DNA of 11,281 nucleotides from Chitinophagales bacterium (GTDB taxonomy: Bacteria; Bacteroidota; Bacteroidia; Chitinophagales; Saprospiraceae): assembly GCA_013297575.1 (NCBI GenBank), contig JAAFHO010000123.1, positions 1-11,281 on the forward strand, in the 5' to 3' direction. The position numbers were made by a program, and so were the translations under genes. Below are positions 1-7,127 of the stretch, one piece after another. The notes below the pieces were generated by a model. It saw only the letters and a program-made list of their open reading frames with translations, ran no database searches and was not told the DNA's origin. Within the stretch, counting starts at the first letter, position 1. The number at the start of each line of letters is the position of its first letter.

Positions 1-175
1 TACCGCTATCTGCCTTAAAAATGGCTCGTCTAGCCGAAAAATACCTGCGTTCATTTCTGCAATTAATTATGTCCAAGTACTTATTTGCAATTAGAGCCAA
101 AAATATTATAAGAACAAATTGGCTTGTAGATTGTCTTTAACCTGTTCATTTATCCTTACAATACTTTGCTAAAAA

Positions 176-1480
176 ATGAAGAAAGCCAGATCTCTAATTC
201 TTTTCGGAGTAATTTTATTTTCATGTTTTTCAAAAATACAAGCGCAGATTTATCTTGAAGCGGTCGGCGGTATCAAAGAATTAAATCTTTGCACTTGTGA
301 TGTGACGGACGTTGCACCAATAGGTTCTGCAGGCATTGCCGCTTCGCAAAACCAAAATCCGGTGTACTTAGACGGCGATCAAGTGTTTTCCTATAATATA
401 ATTACGGGCAATTCTACTTTGTTAGGCAATGTTATAGGCGGATCCAATAATTTGGTCGTTGCAGAAAATGGGTTAATTTATATGGTAGGAATTACTGCAT
501 CTGGAACAGGTAGTTTTTTAGGGGTATTAAATCCTATAACAGGCGTTTTTACCAATTTGGGAGATTTGCCAATCGGTTTATTTCCTAGTGGCGATTTGTT
601 TTTTTATAATGGTCTTTTATATCTGTTAGGTGGAGATAATATTGTTAATGGTGCTTATGAGATTCCGATCGCCAATCCAGCGGCAGCATTGCTTGTATTT
701 GATAACCCCAATTTTGGTATTGGCGCAGCCTCTTTTTATGTAGGAGGCATTCAAAAAGTGTTTGTTTCAGGCATTATAGGTGATGTTTTTGAGTTAGATA
801 TGACTACTGGTGCGCTTACATTAGTCTGCCCGACGATACAAAGCATTTTTGATATGGGAGCATGGTCTGGTTTGCAATTTAATGCTTGTTGCGCCAACGA
901 TGCTGGCAATTTTCAAACGCTATCGCTGATTCAAGCATGTGCAGATGAAAGTATCACCCTTGATCATCTTGGAGATGAAGTTTTAAATCCGAATGCAGCG
1001 CTTTCGTTTGTTTTGGTGTCCGATTCAACGGCAACATTGCCAGCAGGTATTTTGCAAATTTCTGCCACGCCCACTTTTAATTTTAATGCTTCTACAATGA
1101 CTGTAAATACCGTTTATTTTGTTGCAGCAGTAGCGGCACCTGGAACGGCTGGTTCACCAGATTGGTCGAGTAATTGTATTGACCTTTCGTATTTTGCAAA
1201 AATCAAATGGAATGCATTGCCCACTTTCGAGGTTACAAGCTTTCCTTCAGCAGTTTGTTCAAATGGTTGCGCGGAGGTTTCGCTCGTTTTTTCGGGAAAT
1301 TTTCCGATTAATTTATCATGGTCTATGAATGTAGGAACCCAAAATTTGACAGGTGTTTTTTCTGCTGATATGCCTAATGAAGTACTTCCTATTTGTCCTC
1401 CAGCAGGTCAGAACTTCCCAATCGGAAGTTTAGATTTACAGTTTCTAAGTATCTCGGATGGGAATTGTGCATGTCCTTAA
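176..1480 (+). CDS. Secreted hypothetical protein, propeller-like half plus cysteine-containing C-terminal module
   Basis: Function unknown. The 434-aa product starts with a typical signal peptide (basic KKAR, hydrophobic core residues 7-18, probable cleavage at QA|Q near residue 23). A cysteine at 17 (LFSC) makes lipoprotein processing a weaker alternative. Residues about 30-235 are rich in Gly and aromatics with repeated GLLYLLGG / LNPITGVF-like strands, which suggests a beta-propeller-like fold. After a CC pair near residue 240 comes a module with spaced cysteines, ending in SDGNCACP. From memory, this module resembles units repeated in very large Saprospiraceae surface or secreted proteins. 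Here there is one unit, no visible type IX secretion sorting domain, and three consecutive in-frame stops (TAA TAA TGA, 1478-1486), so it may be a short family member or a truncated relic. The ATG is followed directly by the signal peptide; no Shine-Dalgarno is seen. No link to kdp is evident. Confidence 0.8.
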   Translation: MKKARSLILFGVILFSCFSKIQAQIYLEAVGGIKELNLCTCDVTDVAPIGSAGIAASQNQNPVYLDGDQVFSYNIITGNSTLLGNVIGGSNNLVVAENGLIYMVGITASGTGSFLGVLNPITGVFTNLGDLPIGLFPSGDLFFYNGLLYLLGGDNIVNGAYEIPIANPAAALLVFDNPNFGIGAASFYVGGIQKVFVSGIIGDVFELDMTTGALTLVCPTIQSIFDMGAWSGLQFNACCANDAGNFQTLSLIQACADESITLDHLGDEVLNPNAALSFVLVSDSTATLPAGILQISATPTFNFNASTMTVNTVYFVAAVAAPGTAGSPDWSSNCIDLSYFAKIKWNALPTFEVTSFPSAVCSNGCAEVSLVFSGNFPINLSWSMNVGTQNLTGVFSADMPNEVLPICPPAGQNFPIGSLDLQFLSISDGNCACP

Positions 1481-1578
1481 TAATGAATCATAATTGCCCT
1501 TTGGAATGCCCATTAGTAAACCCAATAAATTGAATTATAATAAAAATCAAACTGATAACCAAGGAAGCGCAATTGATG

Positions 1579-1599
1579 TCAGGCTTTCGTATTGCCTGA
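1579..1599. other. Short inverted repeat between the secreted protein gene and the regulator gene
   Basis: TCAGGC (1579-1584) and GCCTGA (1594-1599) form a perfect 6-bp stem around a 9-nt loop. It lies in the 166-nt gap where the upstream gene should end transcription and the regulator gene should begin. No T-tract follows (TTGTTTGCTG), so it is not a convincing intrinsic terminator. It could be an operator or a chance hairpin. Confidence 0.25.
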
Positions 1600-1646
1600 T
1601 TGTTTGCTGACTATTTTATGTTGAACACCAATAACTAAACAGTATT

Positions 1647-2990
1647 TTGAAAAAAGTATTAATCATAGATGATGAAGAAAAACTGAGGACCTTGCTGACA
1701 AGGATTATCGGTTTAGAAGGCTTTGAAGTAATCCAAGCAGGTGACTGCAAAACTGCTTTAAAGAAGTTAGAACAACACGAAATTGATATCGTGCTTTGCG
1801 ATGTAAAGCTACCAGATGGAAATGGAGTTGATCTTTCAAAGCAGATCAAAGACAAATTTCCCCTTATCGAAATAATACTACTGACTGCTTATGGTAATAT
1901 TCCTGACGGCGTACAGGCGATTAAAAATGGTGCATTTGACTATATTTGCAAAGGCGATGATAACAACAAAATTATCCCGTTGTTGTACCGCGCCCATGAA
2001 AAAGTGGAAATGGCTAAAAGGTTGCAGCAACTCGAAAAACAATTAGGTGACAAATATTCATTTGATAAAATAATAGGAAAATCAAAAAATATTCAAAGTG
2101 CTATTGATCTTGCAAAAAAAGTGGCCACTACCGACACCACAGTTTTATTAACAGGAGAAACTGGCACAGGAAAGGAAGTTTTTGCGCAAGCTATTCACCA
2201 ACAAAGTCCAAGAAACAAACAAAACTTTGTTGCACTCAACTGTTCCGCCTTCAGCAAAGACCTATTAGAAAGCGAAATGTTTGGACACCGAGCAGGGGCT
2301 TTTACCGGAGCAATGAAAGACCAAAAAGGGCTGTTTGAAGCAGCCAATAATGGTACTATTTTTTTAGACGAAATTGGGGAGATGGCTTTGGAATTACAGG
2401 CCAAACTATTAAGGGTTTTGGAAACAGGTGAATTATTAAAAGTGGGCGAAAGCAAGCCTACCAAAGTGAATGTGCGTATTATTACAGCGACCAATAGAGA
2501 TTTATCAAAGGAAATAGAACAGGGCCATTTCAGACAAGATTTATTTTATCGGATCTCTGTTTTCCAAATTCATTTACCCGCGCTTCGCGAACGAATTGTA
2601 GATATTGAACCCCTTGCTTATCATTTTTTAAAATTATTCGCTACCAAATCCAATAAAAAAATAGAGCGTATTTCAGATGATTTTTTGGAAGCACTACAAC
2701 AGCATACTTGGAATGGAAATATCCGCGAACTTAAAAATGTAATTGAACGCAGCGTGATTTTATCCGAAGGCGGCGAATTAACCATTGATAGCTTACCAAC
2801 TGAACTTAAAACAATGCCTATGCTTACCAAAAAAGGCCAACAACTTTCTGCTTTTGACTTAGCAAGTGCTGAAAAAATTCATATCCAAAAAGTATTGAAC
2901 TACACCAACGGAAATAAAACCAAAACTGCCGTATTGCTCAATATTGCGTTGACTACGTTATATCGAAAACTGGAAGATTATAAGATGTAG
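1647..2990 (+). CDS. Sigma-54-dependent NtrC-family response regulator, probable kdp activator
   Basis: Transcription factor of 447 aa that would receive a phosphoryl group from a histidine kinase and use ATP to open sigma-54 promoters. Domains in order: receiver (about 1-120) with acidic pair D8/D9, phospho-acceptor D52 in LCDVKLPDG, T80 and K102; AAA+ domain (about 140-380) with Walker A GETGTGKE at 170-177, the sigma-54 contact loop GAFTGA at 217-222 and Walker B FLDE at 239-242; Fis-type helix-turn-helix at about 406-447. All key residues are present. The start is TTG: an in-frame TAA lies at 1632-1634, no ATG or GTG follows it before the receiver, and MKKVLIIDDEE is the expected N-terminus. 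It is separated from the kdp genes by a terminator, so it is probably transcribed on its own. It stands where KdpE would be expected but is not OmpR-like. Its partner is probably the kinase at 9962; that is inferred from proximity. Confidence 0.92.
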   Translation: MKKVLIIDDEEKLRTLLTRIIGLEGFEVIQAGDCKTALKKLEQHEIDIVLCDVKLPDGNGVDLSKQIKDKFPLIEIILLTAYGNIPDGVQAIKNGAFDYICKGDDNNKIIPLLYRAHEKVEMAKRLQQLEKQLGDKYSFDKIIGKSKNIQSAIDLAKKVATTDTTVLLTGETGTGKEVFAQAIHQQSPRNKQNFVALNCSAFSKDLLESEMFGHRAGAFTGAMKDQKGLFEAANNGTIFLDEIGEMALELQAKLLRVLETGELLKVGESKPTKVNVRIITATNRDLSKEIEQGHFRQDLFYRISVFQIHLPALRERIVDIEPLAYHFLKLFATKSNKKIERISDDFLEALQQHTWNGNIRELKNVIERSVILSEGGELTIDSLPTELKTMPMLTKKGQQLSAFDLASAEKIHIQKVLNYTNGNKTKTAVLLNIALTTLYRKLEDYKM

Positions 2991-3018
2991 ACCCCCGTAC
3001 CCCCTAGCCCCTACCCTA

Positions 3019-3069
3019 TCAAACTACTAGCATCAACCCTTTCAAACTACTAGCATCAACCCTTTCAAA
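3019..3069. repeat. 23-bp tandem duplication containing the left arm of the terminator
   Basis: Two identical 23-bp units lie head to tail at 3019-3041 and 3042-3064. Each starts TCAAACTACTAGCATC and ends AACCCTT, and a third partial copy TCAAA follows at 3065-3069. Each unit boundary recreates AACCCTTTCA, the left arm of the terminator stem, so this arm occurs twice (3035-3044 and 3058-3067). The units sit about 115-160 bp upstream of the predicted kdp transcription start, a distance typical of enhancer sites for NtrC-type activators. A simple slippage duplication is equally possible. Confidence 0.85.
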
Positions 3070-3087
3070 ATGAAAGGGTTTTTTTTT
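3058..3087 (+). terminator. Rho-independent terminator of the response regulator gene
   Basis: AACCCTTTCA (3058-3067) and TGAAAGGGTT (3071-3080) form a perfect 10-bp stem with an AAA loop. A run of nine T (3079-3087) starts in the last two bases of the stem. It lies about 70 nt after the regulator stop codon and should insulate the kdp operon from it. The second copy of the left arm at 3035-3044 could form a competing hairpin with a longer loop. Confidence 0.88.
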
Positions 3088-3152
3088 GGCCCAAACTCAT
3101 TTTTTGTGCTAAACAACTCAATATCAATTATTTAGAGTAATCGTGCCAAATA

Positions 3153-3168
3153 TGGATCGCAAATTGTA
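3153..3168 (+). promoter_or_regulatory. Candidate sigma-54 (-24/-12) promoter of the kdp operon
   Basis: TGGATCGCAAATTGTA matches the -24/-12 consensus TGGCACG-N4-TTGCW at 9 of 12 fixed positions. The GG (3154-3155) is ten bases from the GT that takes the place of the usual GC (3166-3167). Transcription would start near 3179, leaving a leader of about 26 nt before the first start codon at 3205. It lies downstream of a strong terminator, and the gene just upstream encodes a GAFTGA activator. The T in place of C in the -12 GC is a real weakness. I saw no matching TTTG / TAnnTTTG pair typical of the Bacteroidota primary sigma factor in this gap. Confidence 0.5.
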
Positions 3169-3204
3169 ATTAGATGATTACAAACAAATAAACGCATCAA
3201 CAAT

Positions 3205-3288
3205 ATGGTAACGGCAACTTTAATACTTACTGGGCTATTCGCTTTTGTACTTTTTTACAAGGCGATTAACTGGTTTGAAAAAATCTAA
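3205..3288 (+). CDS. 27-aa membrane micropeptide, KdpF-like, first cistron of the kdp operon
   Basis: A 28-codon frame (ATG 3205, TAA 3286-3288) encodes one hydrophobic helix (residues about 4-18, rich in L, F, V) followed by a short amphipathic tail FYKAINWFEKI. It ends 5 nt before kdpF, and kdpF ends 5 nt before kdpA, so the three look like one translated series. Size, single-helix topology and position resemble KdpF, the small lipid-like subunit that stabilises KdpFABC, but the tail differs from the LLKPEKF ending of the neighbouring kdpF. It may be a second small subunit, a regulator of the pump, or a translated leader. No Shine-Dalgarno is visible, as for its neighbours. The call as a gene rests on spacing and composition; the function is unknown. 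Confidence 0.6.
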   Translation: MVTATLILTGLFAFVLFYKAINWFEKI

Positions 3289-3293
3289 CAACT

Positions 3294-3371
3294 ATGACAA
3301 TATTATTTATCATCGCAATTGGGGTATTTGGCTACATGTGTTATGTACTCCTTAAACCCGAAAAATTTTAA
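3294..3371 (+). CDS. kdpF: KdpF, small subunit of the potassium-transporting ATPase
   Basis: This 25-aa peptide starts MTILFIIAIGVFGYMCYVLL and ends KPEKF. It has a single transmembrane helix followed by the LxKPEKF tail that is characteristic of KdpF across many bacteria. KdpF is known to stabilise the KdpFABC complex in the inner membrane and is not itself catalytic. It lies 5 nt upstream of kdpA, the canonical arrangement. The length is close to the family norm (29 aa in E. coli). Confidence 0.9.
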   Translation: MTILFIIAIGVFGYMCYVLLKPEKF

Positions 3372-3376
3372 TTCCC

Positions 3377-5068
3377 ATGAATACCGAAATACTTGGCGTA
3401 ATCTTAATGTTTGCGACAGTGGTTGCTTTGGCAATTCCACTTGGTCGCTACATCGGCAAGGTTTTCAATTATGAAAACACTTGGTTCGATTCAATTTTTA
3501 ATCCGCTTGATCAACTCTTTTTTAAACTGGGCGGTATTAATCCAACTAAAGAAATGAATTGGAAACAGCATTTGGTAGCATTGCTTATTATCAATGTGGT
3601 TTGGTTTGTCCTTGCCATGTTGGTGCTGACAAATATGAGTTGGTTGCCACTTAATCCTGACCAAAACCCGAGTATGAGTGCAGATTTGGCTTTCAATACT
3701 TCGGTAAGTTTTGTAACCAACACGAACCTGCAACACTATTCTGGCGAATCAGGAATATCCTATTTCGGGCAATTGATTTTAATGCTTTGGCAGTTTATCA
3801 GTGCCGGAACTGGTATTGCTATTTGTGCGGTTGTATTTGTAGCGATGAAAGAACGTACTGCAGATACTTTAGGGAATTTCTATTCATTTTTCGTTAGAAG
3901 TTGTACCCGCATTTTACTGCCAATATCACTTGTGGTTGCCACTTTATTGGCTTTTAACGGGATGCCAATGACCTTTGAAGGAAAAGACACTATTACCACT
4001 TTGCAAGGTGACACTGTGCAAGTGAGCAGAGGGCCCATTGCAGCATTTGTTGCTATCAAACATTTAGGAACCAATGGAGGTGGATTTTTTGGAGCCAATT
4101 CTGCCCATCCTTTAGAAAACCCCAGCTACTTTACAAATATTGTAGAGATGGTGACTCAAATGATTATACCAATTGCAATGATTTTTGCGCTGGGTTTTGT
4201 CATAAAAAGACGCAAACTTTCTTGGATGATTTTCGGAGTAATGACCATAGGTTTTTTACTACTTACCATTCCAACAATCATATCTGAGATGGAGGGTAAT
4301 CCTGCCATTGCGAATATGGGAATAGCACAAAATATGGGCAGTATGGAGGGTAAAGAAGTTCGCTTTGGTTCGACCGCATCAGCCTATTGGAGTATAGCAA
4401 CCACCGTCATTTCGACAGGTAGCATTAACAGTATGCACGACAGTTTTACGCCATTGAGTGGTATGAACCAAATGTTGGCGATGATGGTAAATGCATTCTA
4501 CGGTGGATGCGGTGTAGGTATGCTCAATTTCTACATCTACATCATTTTGGCTGTCTTTATAAGTGGCTTAATGGTGGGAAGAACGCCCGAATTTCTTGGT
4601 AAGAAAGTAGAAGCCAAAGAGATGAAAATCGCTATGATTATTGCACTCTTGCACCCGTTTCTCATTTTAGTTGGAACTACATTGGCTACTTCCTTGCCCA
4701 ATTTAACGGCTGCGTCATTAAGTAACCCAGGATTTCACGGATTTAGCCAAATACTTTATGAATTTACTTCATCTAGTGCCAATAATGGTAGCGGTTTTGA
4801 GGGCCTTGGCGATAATACCCCATTTTGGAATATTGCTTGTGGCTTAGTGATGTTGTTGGGTCGTTATCTCCCAATTATCGGCCCAGTTGCTATCGCTGGT
4901 ATTTTGGCCGGTAAAAAATATATTCCCGAAAGTAACGGCACATTAAAAACGGATACACCCACCTTTGGCTTAATGGTATTCGCAGTGATCGCTATTATAG
5001 CAGCGTTAGCATTCTTCCCTGCCTTAACCCTTGGTCCGATAGCCGAATATTTCTCCATGCCTAAATAA
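3377..5068 (+). CDS. kdpA: KdpA, potassium channel-like subunit of the K+-transporting ATPase
   Basis: This inner-membrane subunit selects and binds K+ in the KdpFABC pump; it belongs to the superfamily of K+ transporters with four pore repeats. At 563 aa it is full length (about 557 in E. coli). Four selectivity-filter segments are visible: TNTNLQHYSGE (114-124), GTNGGGFFGANSAHPLEN (from 231), GSINSMHDSFTPLSG (from 348) and NNGSGFEGL (from 469). About ten hydrophobic helices fill the rest, beginning with residues 6-24. In the first filter Leu takes the place of the Trp of E. coli (TNTNWQ), a variant I recall as common outside Proteobacteria. The ATG lies 5 nt after kdpF, and the gene ends 7 nt before kdpB, which suggests coupled translation. 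Confidence 0.98.
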   Translation: MNTEILGVILMFATVVALAIPLGRYIGKVFNYENTWFDSIFNPLDQLFFKLGGINPTKEMNWKQHLVALLIINVVWFVLAMLVLTNMSWLPLNPDQNPSMSADLAFNTSVSFVTNTNLQHYSGESGISYFGQLILMLWQFISAGTGIAICAVVFVAMKERTADTLGNFYSFFVRSCTRILLPISLVVATLLAFNGMPMTFEGKDTITTLQGDTVQVSRGPIAAFVAIKHLGTNGGGFFGANSAHPLENPSYFTNIVEMVTQMIIPIAMIFALGFVIKRRKLSWMIFGVMTIGFLLLTIPTIISEMEGNPAIANMGIAQNMGSMEGKEVRFGSTASAYWSIATTVISTGSINSMHDSFTPLSGMNQMLAMMVNAFYGGCGVGMLNFYIYIILAVFISGLMVGRTPEFLGKKVEAKEMKIAMIIALLHPFLILVGTTLATSLPNLTAASLSNPGFHGFSQILYEFTSSSANNGSGFEGLGDNTPFWNIACGLVMLLGRYLPIIGPVAIAGILAGKKYIPESNGTLKTDTPTFGLMVFAVIAIIAALAFFPALTLGPIAEYFSMPK

Positions 5069-5075
5069 TTAAAAC

Positions 5076-7112
5076 ATGTCAAAAAATACATCCTTATTTC
5101 AAAAAGATTTGATGCAAGAAGCATTGAAACAGTCTTTTGTGAAACTCAATCCAAAAATAATGTTCCGCAACCCAGTAATGTTTACAGTTGAGATCGGAAC
5201 AGCAGTCATGTTTTTTGTTTGCTTGTGGATATTAGCAGGCGAACAATCTCAAGGCAGTTTTGCATACAACTTTATCGTATTTCTTGTTTTACTGCTCACC
5301 TTGCTTTTTGCCAACTTTGCCGAAGCCATAGCCGAAGCAAGAGGCAAAGCACAGGCCGACAGTTTGCGAAAAACAAGGGAAGAAACACCCGCCAAGAAAA
5401 TGACGGCAATAGGAAAATTTCATGCTGATGACATACAAATTGTTCCGTCCTCACAACTCAAAAAAGGCGACTTGTTTTTCTGTGAAGCAGGCGACACCAT
5501 TCCGATGGACGGTGAAATTGTGGAAGGCTTGGCAACCATTGACGAAAGTGCCATAACAGGCGAAAGTGCTCCGGTGATTCGTGAAGCAGGCGGCGATAAA
5601 AGTTCGGTAACAGGCGGAACGAAAGTTTTATCCGATAGAATAACCGTTCAAGTGAATACAGCGCAAGGCGAAAGTTTTTTAGATAAAATGATTGCCTTGG
5701 TAGAAGGTGCGTCCAGACAAAAAACACCGAACGAAATAGCCTTAACCATTTTGTTAGCAGGGTTTACCTTGGTATTTGTTATTGTTACGGTAACATTGAA
5801 ACCTTTTGCAGATTACGCTAATACACCTATTACTATTGCAGCATTTATTTCACTATTCGTTTGTTTGATTCCTACAACGATTGGCGGATTGTTATCTGCT
5901 ATCGGTATTGCAGGAATGGACAGGGCGTTGCGGGCCAATGTAATTACCAAAAGTGGCAAAGCCGTAGAAACCGCAGGTGATATTGATGTGTTGTTGTTGG
6001 ACAAAACCGGCACAATAACGATTGGTAACCGAAAAGCCACTAACTTTTATCCGGCCAATGGAATTGACGAAAAGCACTTTATCAAATGCGTGGTGTTAAG
6101 TTCCATGAGCGATGAAACACCAGAAGGTAAATCCATCATTGAATTGGCGGGTATCAATCCGGTAAATTATCAAATTTTAATCCCGATTTTTATAAAATTT
6201 ACGGCTGAAACAAGAAGCAGCGGGGTTGATTTTGAAAATACTCGAATTAGAAAAGGAGCATCCGATTCCATTAAAAAATTGTCGGAGAAAGCAGGAAATG
6301 TGTTCCCAACTGAAACGGAGGAGCGGGTAAAATTGATTTCAAGTAATGGCGGCACACCTTTGGTAGTCTCTGAAAACGAAAAAGTGATTGGCGTCATCGA
6401 ATTGCAAGACATCATTAAAACGGGTATCAGCGAGCGATTTGAGCGTTTGCGTAAAATGGGCATCAAAACGGTGATGGTCACGGGCGACAATCCACTAACG
6501 GCTAAATTTATTGCCGAAAAAGCAGGTGTGGATGATTTCATTGCCGAGGCAAAACCCGAAGACAAAATGAACTACATCAAAAAAGAACAAGCAGAAGGAA
6601 GATTAGTAGCGATGATGGGAGATGGCACCAACGACGCGCCCGCACTAGCGCAGGCAGATGTAGGTGTGGCCATGAACAGCGGAACACAAGCAGCGAAGGA
6701 AGCAGGTAATATGGTGGATTTGGACAATGACCCTACCAAACTGATTGAAATAGTTGAAATAGGAAAGCAATTATTGATGACGAGAGGCACACTCACCACG
6801 TTCAGTATTGCCAACGATGTGGCTAAGTATTTTGCGATCATTCCTGCACTTTTTATAGTGGCGATTCCGGCTTTGCAAGGCTTAAATATTATGCATTTGC
6901 ACAGCCCCGAAAGTGCCATACTATCAGCAGTCATCTTCAATGCTATCATTATTCCATTACTTATTCCATTGGCACTGAAAGGGGTGGCTTACAAACCCAT
7001 TGGCGCAAGTGCATTGCTCCGCAGAAACTTGCTGATTTATGGTTTGGGTGGCGTTATCGTTCCATTTATTGGTATCAAAGCGATTGATCTTTTAGTTTCC
7101 ATATTCATTTAA
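5076..7112 (+). CDS. kdpB: KdpB, P-type ATPase catalytic subunit of the K+ pump
   Basis: This subunit hydrolyses ATP and drives K+ from KdpA into the cytoplasm. It is 678 aa, near the usual 682. Visible in order: two N-terminal membrane helices (about 35-80), actuator-domain TGES at 161-164, two helices (about 215-275), phosphorylation motif DKTGT with D309, SDETPEGKS in the nucleotide-binding region, TGDNPLTA, hinge motif MMGDGTNDAPALAQADVGVA, and three C-terminal helices. The D581/K584 pair in NDVAK matches the charged D583/K586 pair of E. coli that couples K+ movement to hydrolysis. Ser164 of TGES matches the E. coli Ser162 whose phosphorylation inhibits the pump at high K+; whether that happens here is unknown. 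The gene appears intact and is followed by kdpC after 15 nt. Confidence 0.98.
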   Translation: MSKNTSLFQKDLMQEALKQSFVKLNPKIMFRNPVMFTVEIGTAVMFFVCLWILAGEQSQGSFAYNFIVFLVLLLTLLFANFAEAIAEARGKAQADSLRKTREETPAKKMTAIGKFHADDIQIVPSSQLKKGDLFFCEAGDTIPMDGEIVEGLATIDESAITGESAPVIREAGGDKSSVTGGTKVLSDRITVQVNTAQGESFLDKMIALVEGASRQKTPNEIALTILLAGFTLVFVIVTVTLKPFADYANTPITIAAFISLFVCLIPTTIGGLLSAIGIAGMDRALRANVITKSGKAVETAGDIDVLLLDKTGTITIGNRKATNFYPANGIDEKHFIKCVVLSSMSDETPEGKSIIELAGINPVNYQILIPIFIKFTAETRSSGVDFENTRIRKGASDSIKKLSEKAGNVFPTETEERVKLISSNGGTPLVVSENEKVIGVIELQDIIKTGISERFERLRKMGIKTVMVTGDNPLTAKFIAEKAGVDDFIAEAKPEDKMNYIKKEQAEGRLVAMMGDGTNDAPALAQADVGVAMNSGTQAAKEAGNMVDLDNDPTKLIEIVEIGKQLLMTRGTLTTFSIANDVAKYFAIIPALFIVAIPALQGLNIMHLHSPESAILSAVIFNAIIIPLLIPLALKGVAYKPIGASALLRRNLLIYGLGGVIVPFIGIKAIDLLVSIFI

Positions 7113-7127
7113 AAAAACGTAAAAATA

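Noticed and set aside
1..54. Minus-strand frame starting at an ATG (complement of 52-54), reading MNAGIFRLDEPFLRQIAV to the left edge, with a TAnnTTTG-like motif on the minus strand (TATTTTTG, complement of 98-105).
   Set aside because: Only 18 codons are visible, the protein is not recognised and no matching -33 element lies at the right distance. It could be the start of a divergent gene, but sequence beyond the left edge is needed.
3..140. Plus-strand open frame from the left edge to a TAA at 138-140, possibly the tail of an upstream gene.
   Set aside because: The 45 codons have unremarkable composition and no recognisable motif, and the frame overlaps the competing minus-strand frame. 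Such a length is easily reached by chance.
160..175. TACTTTG close to the start of the first gene, considered as a Bacteroidota -7 element.
   Set aside because: It lacks one base of the TAnnTTTG pattern, has no -33 partner and lies almost on the start codon.
3085..3095. TTTGG-C-CCAAA inverted repeat after the terminator, considered as an activator binding site.
   Set aside because: Half of it is made of the terminator T-run, the arms are 5 bp and there is no second copy. Chance is likely.
5219..5428. A 69-codon open frame inside kdpB on the same strand.
   Set aside because: It lies entirely within kdpB in another frame, and its product has a shadow-like composition rich in Arg and Ser with no recognisable motif.
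6170..6949. Two minus-strand open frames of over 120 codons opposite kdpB.
   Set aside because: Both are fully antisense to conserved kdpB motifs and have the Ser/Ile/Leu-rich composition expected from an antisense reading; neither has a recognisable domain.
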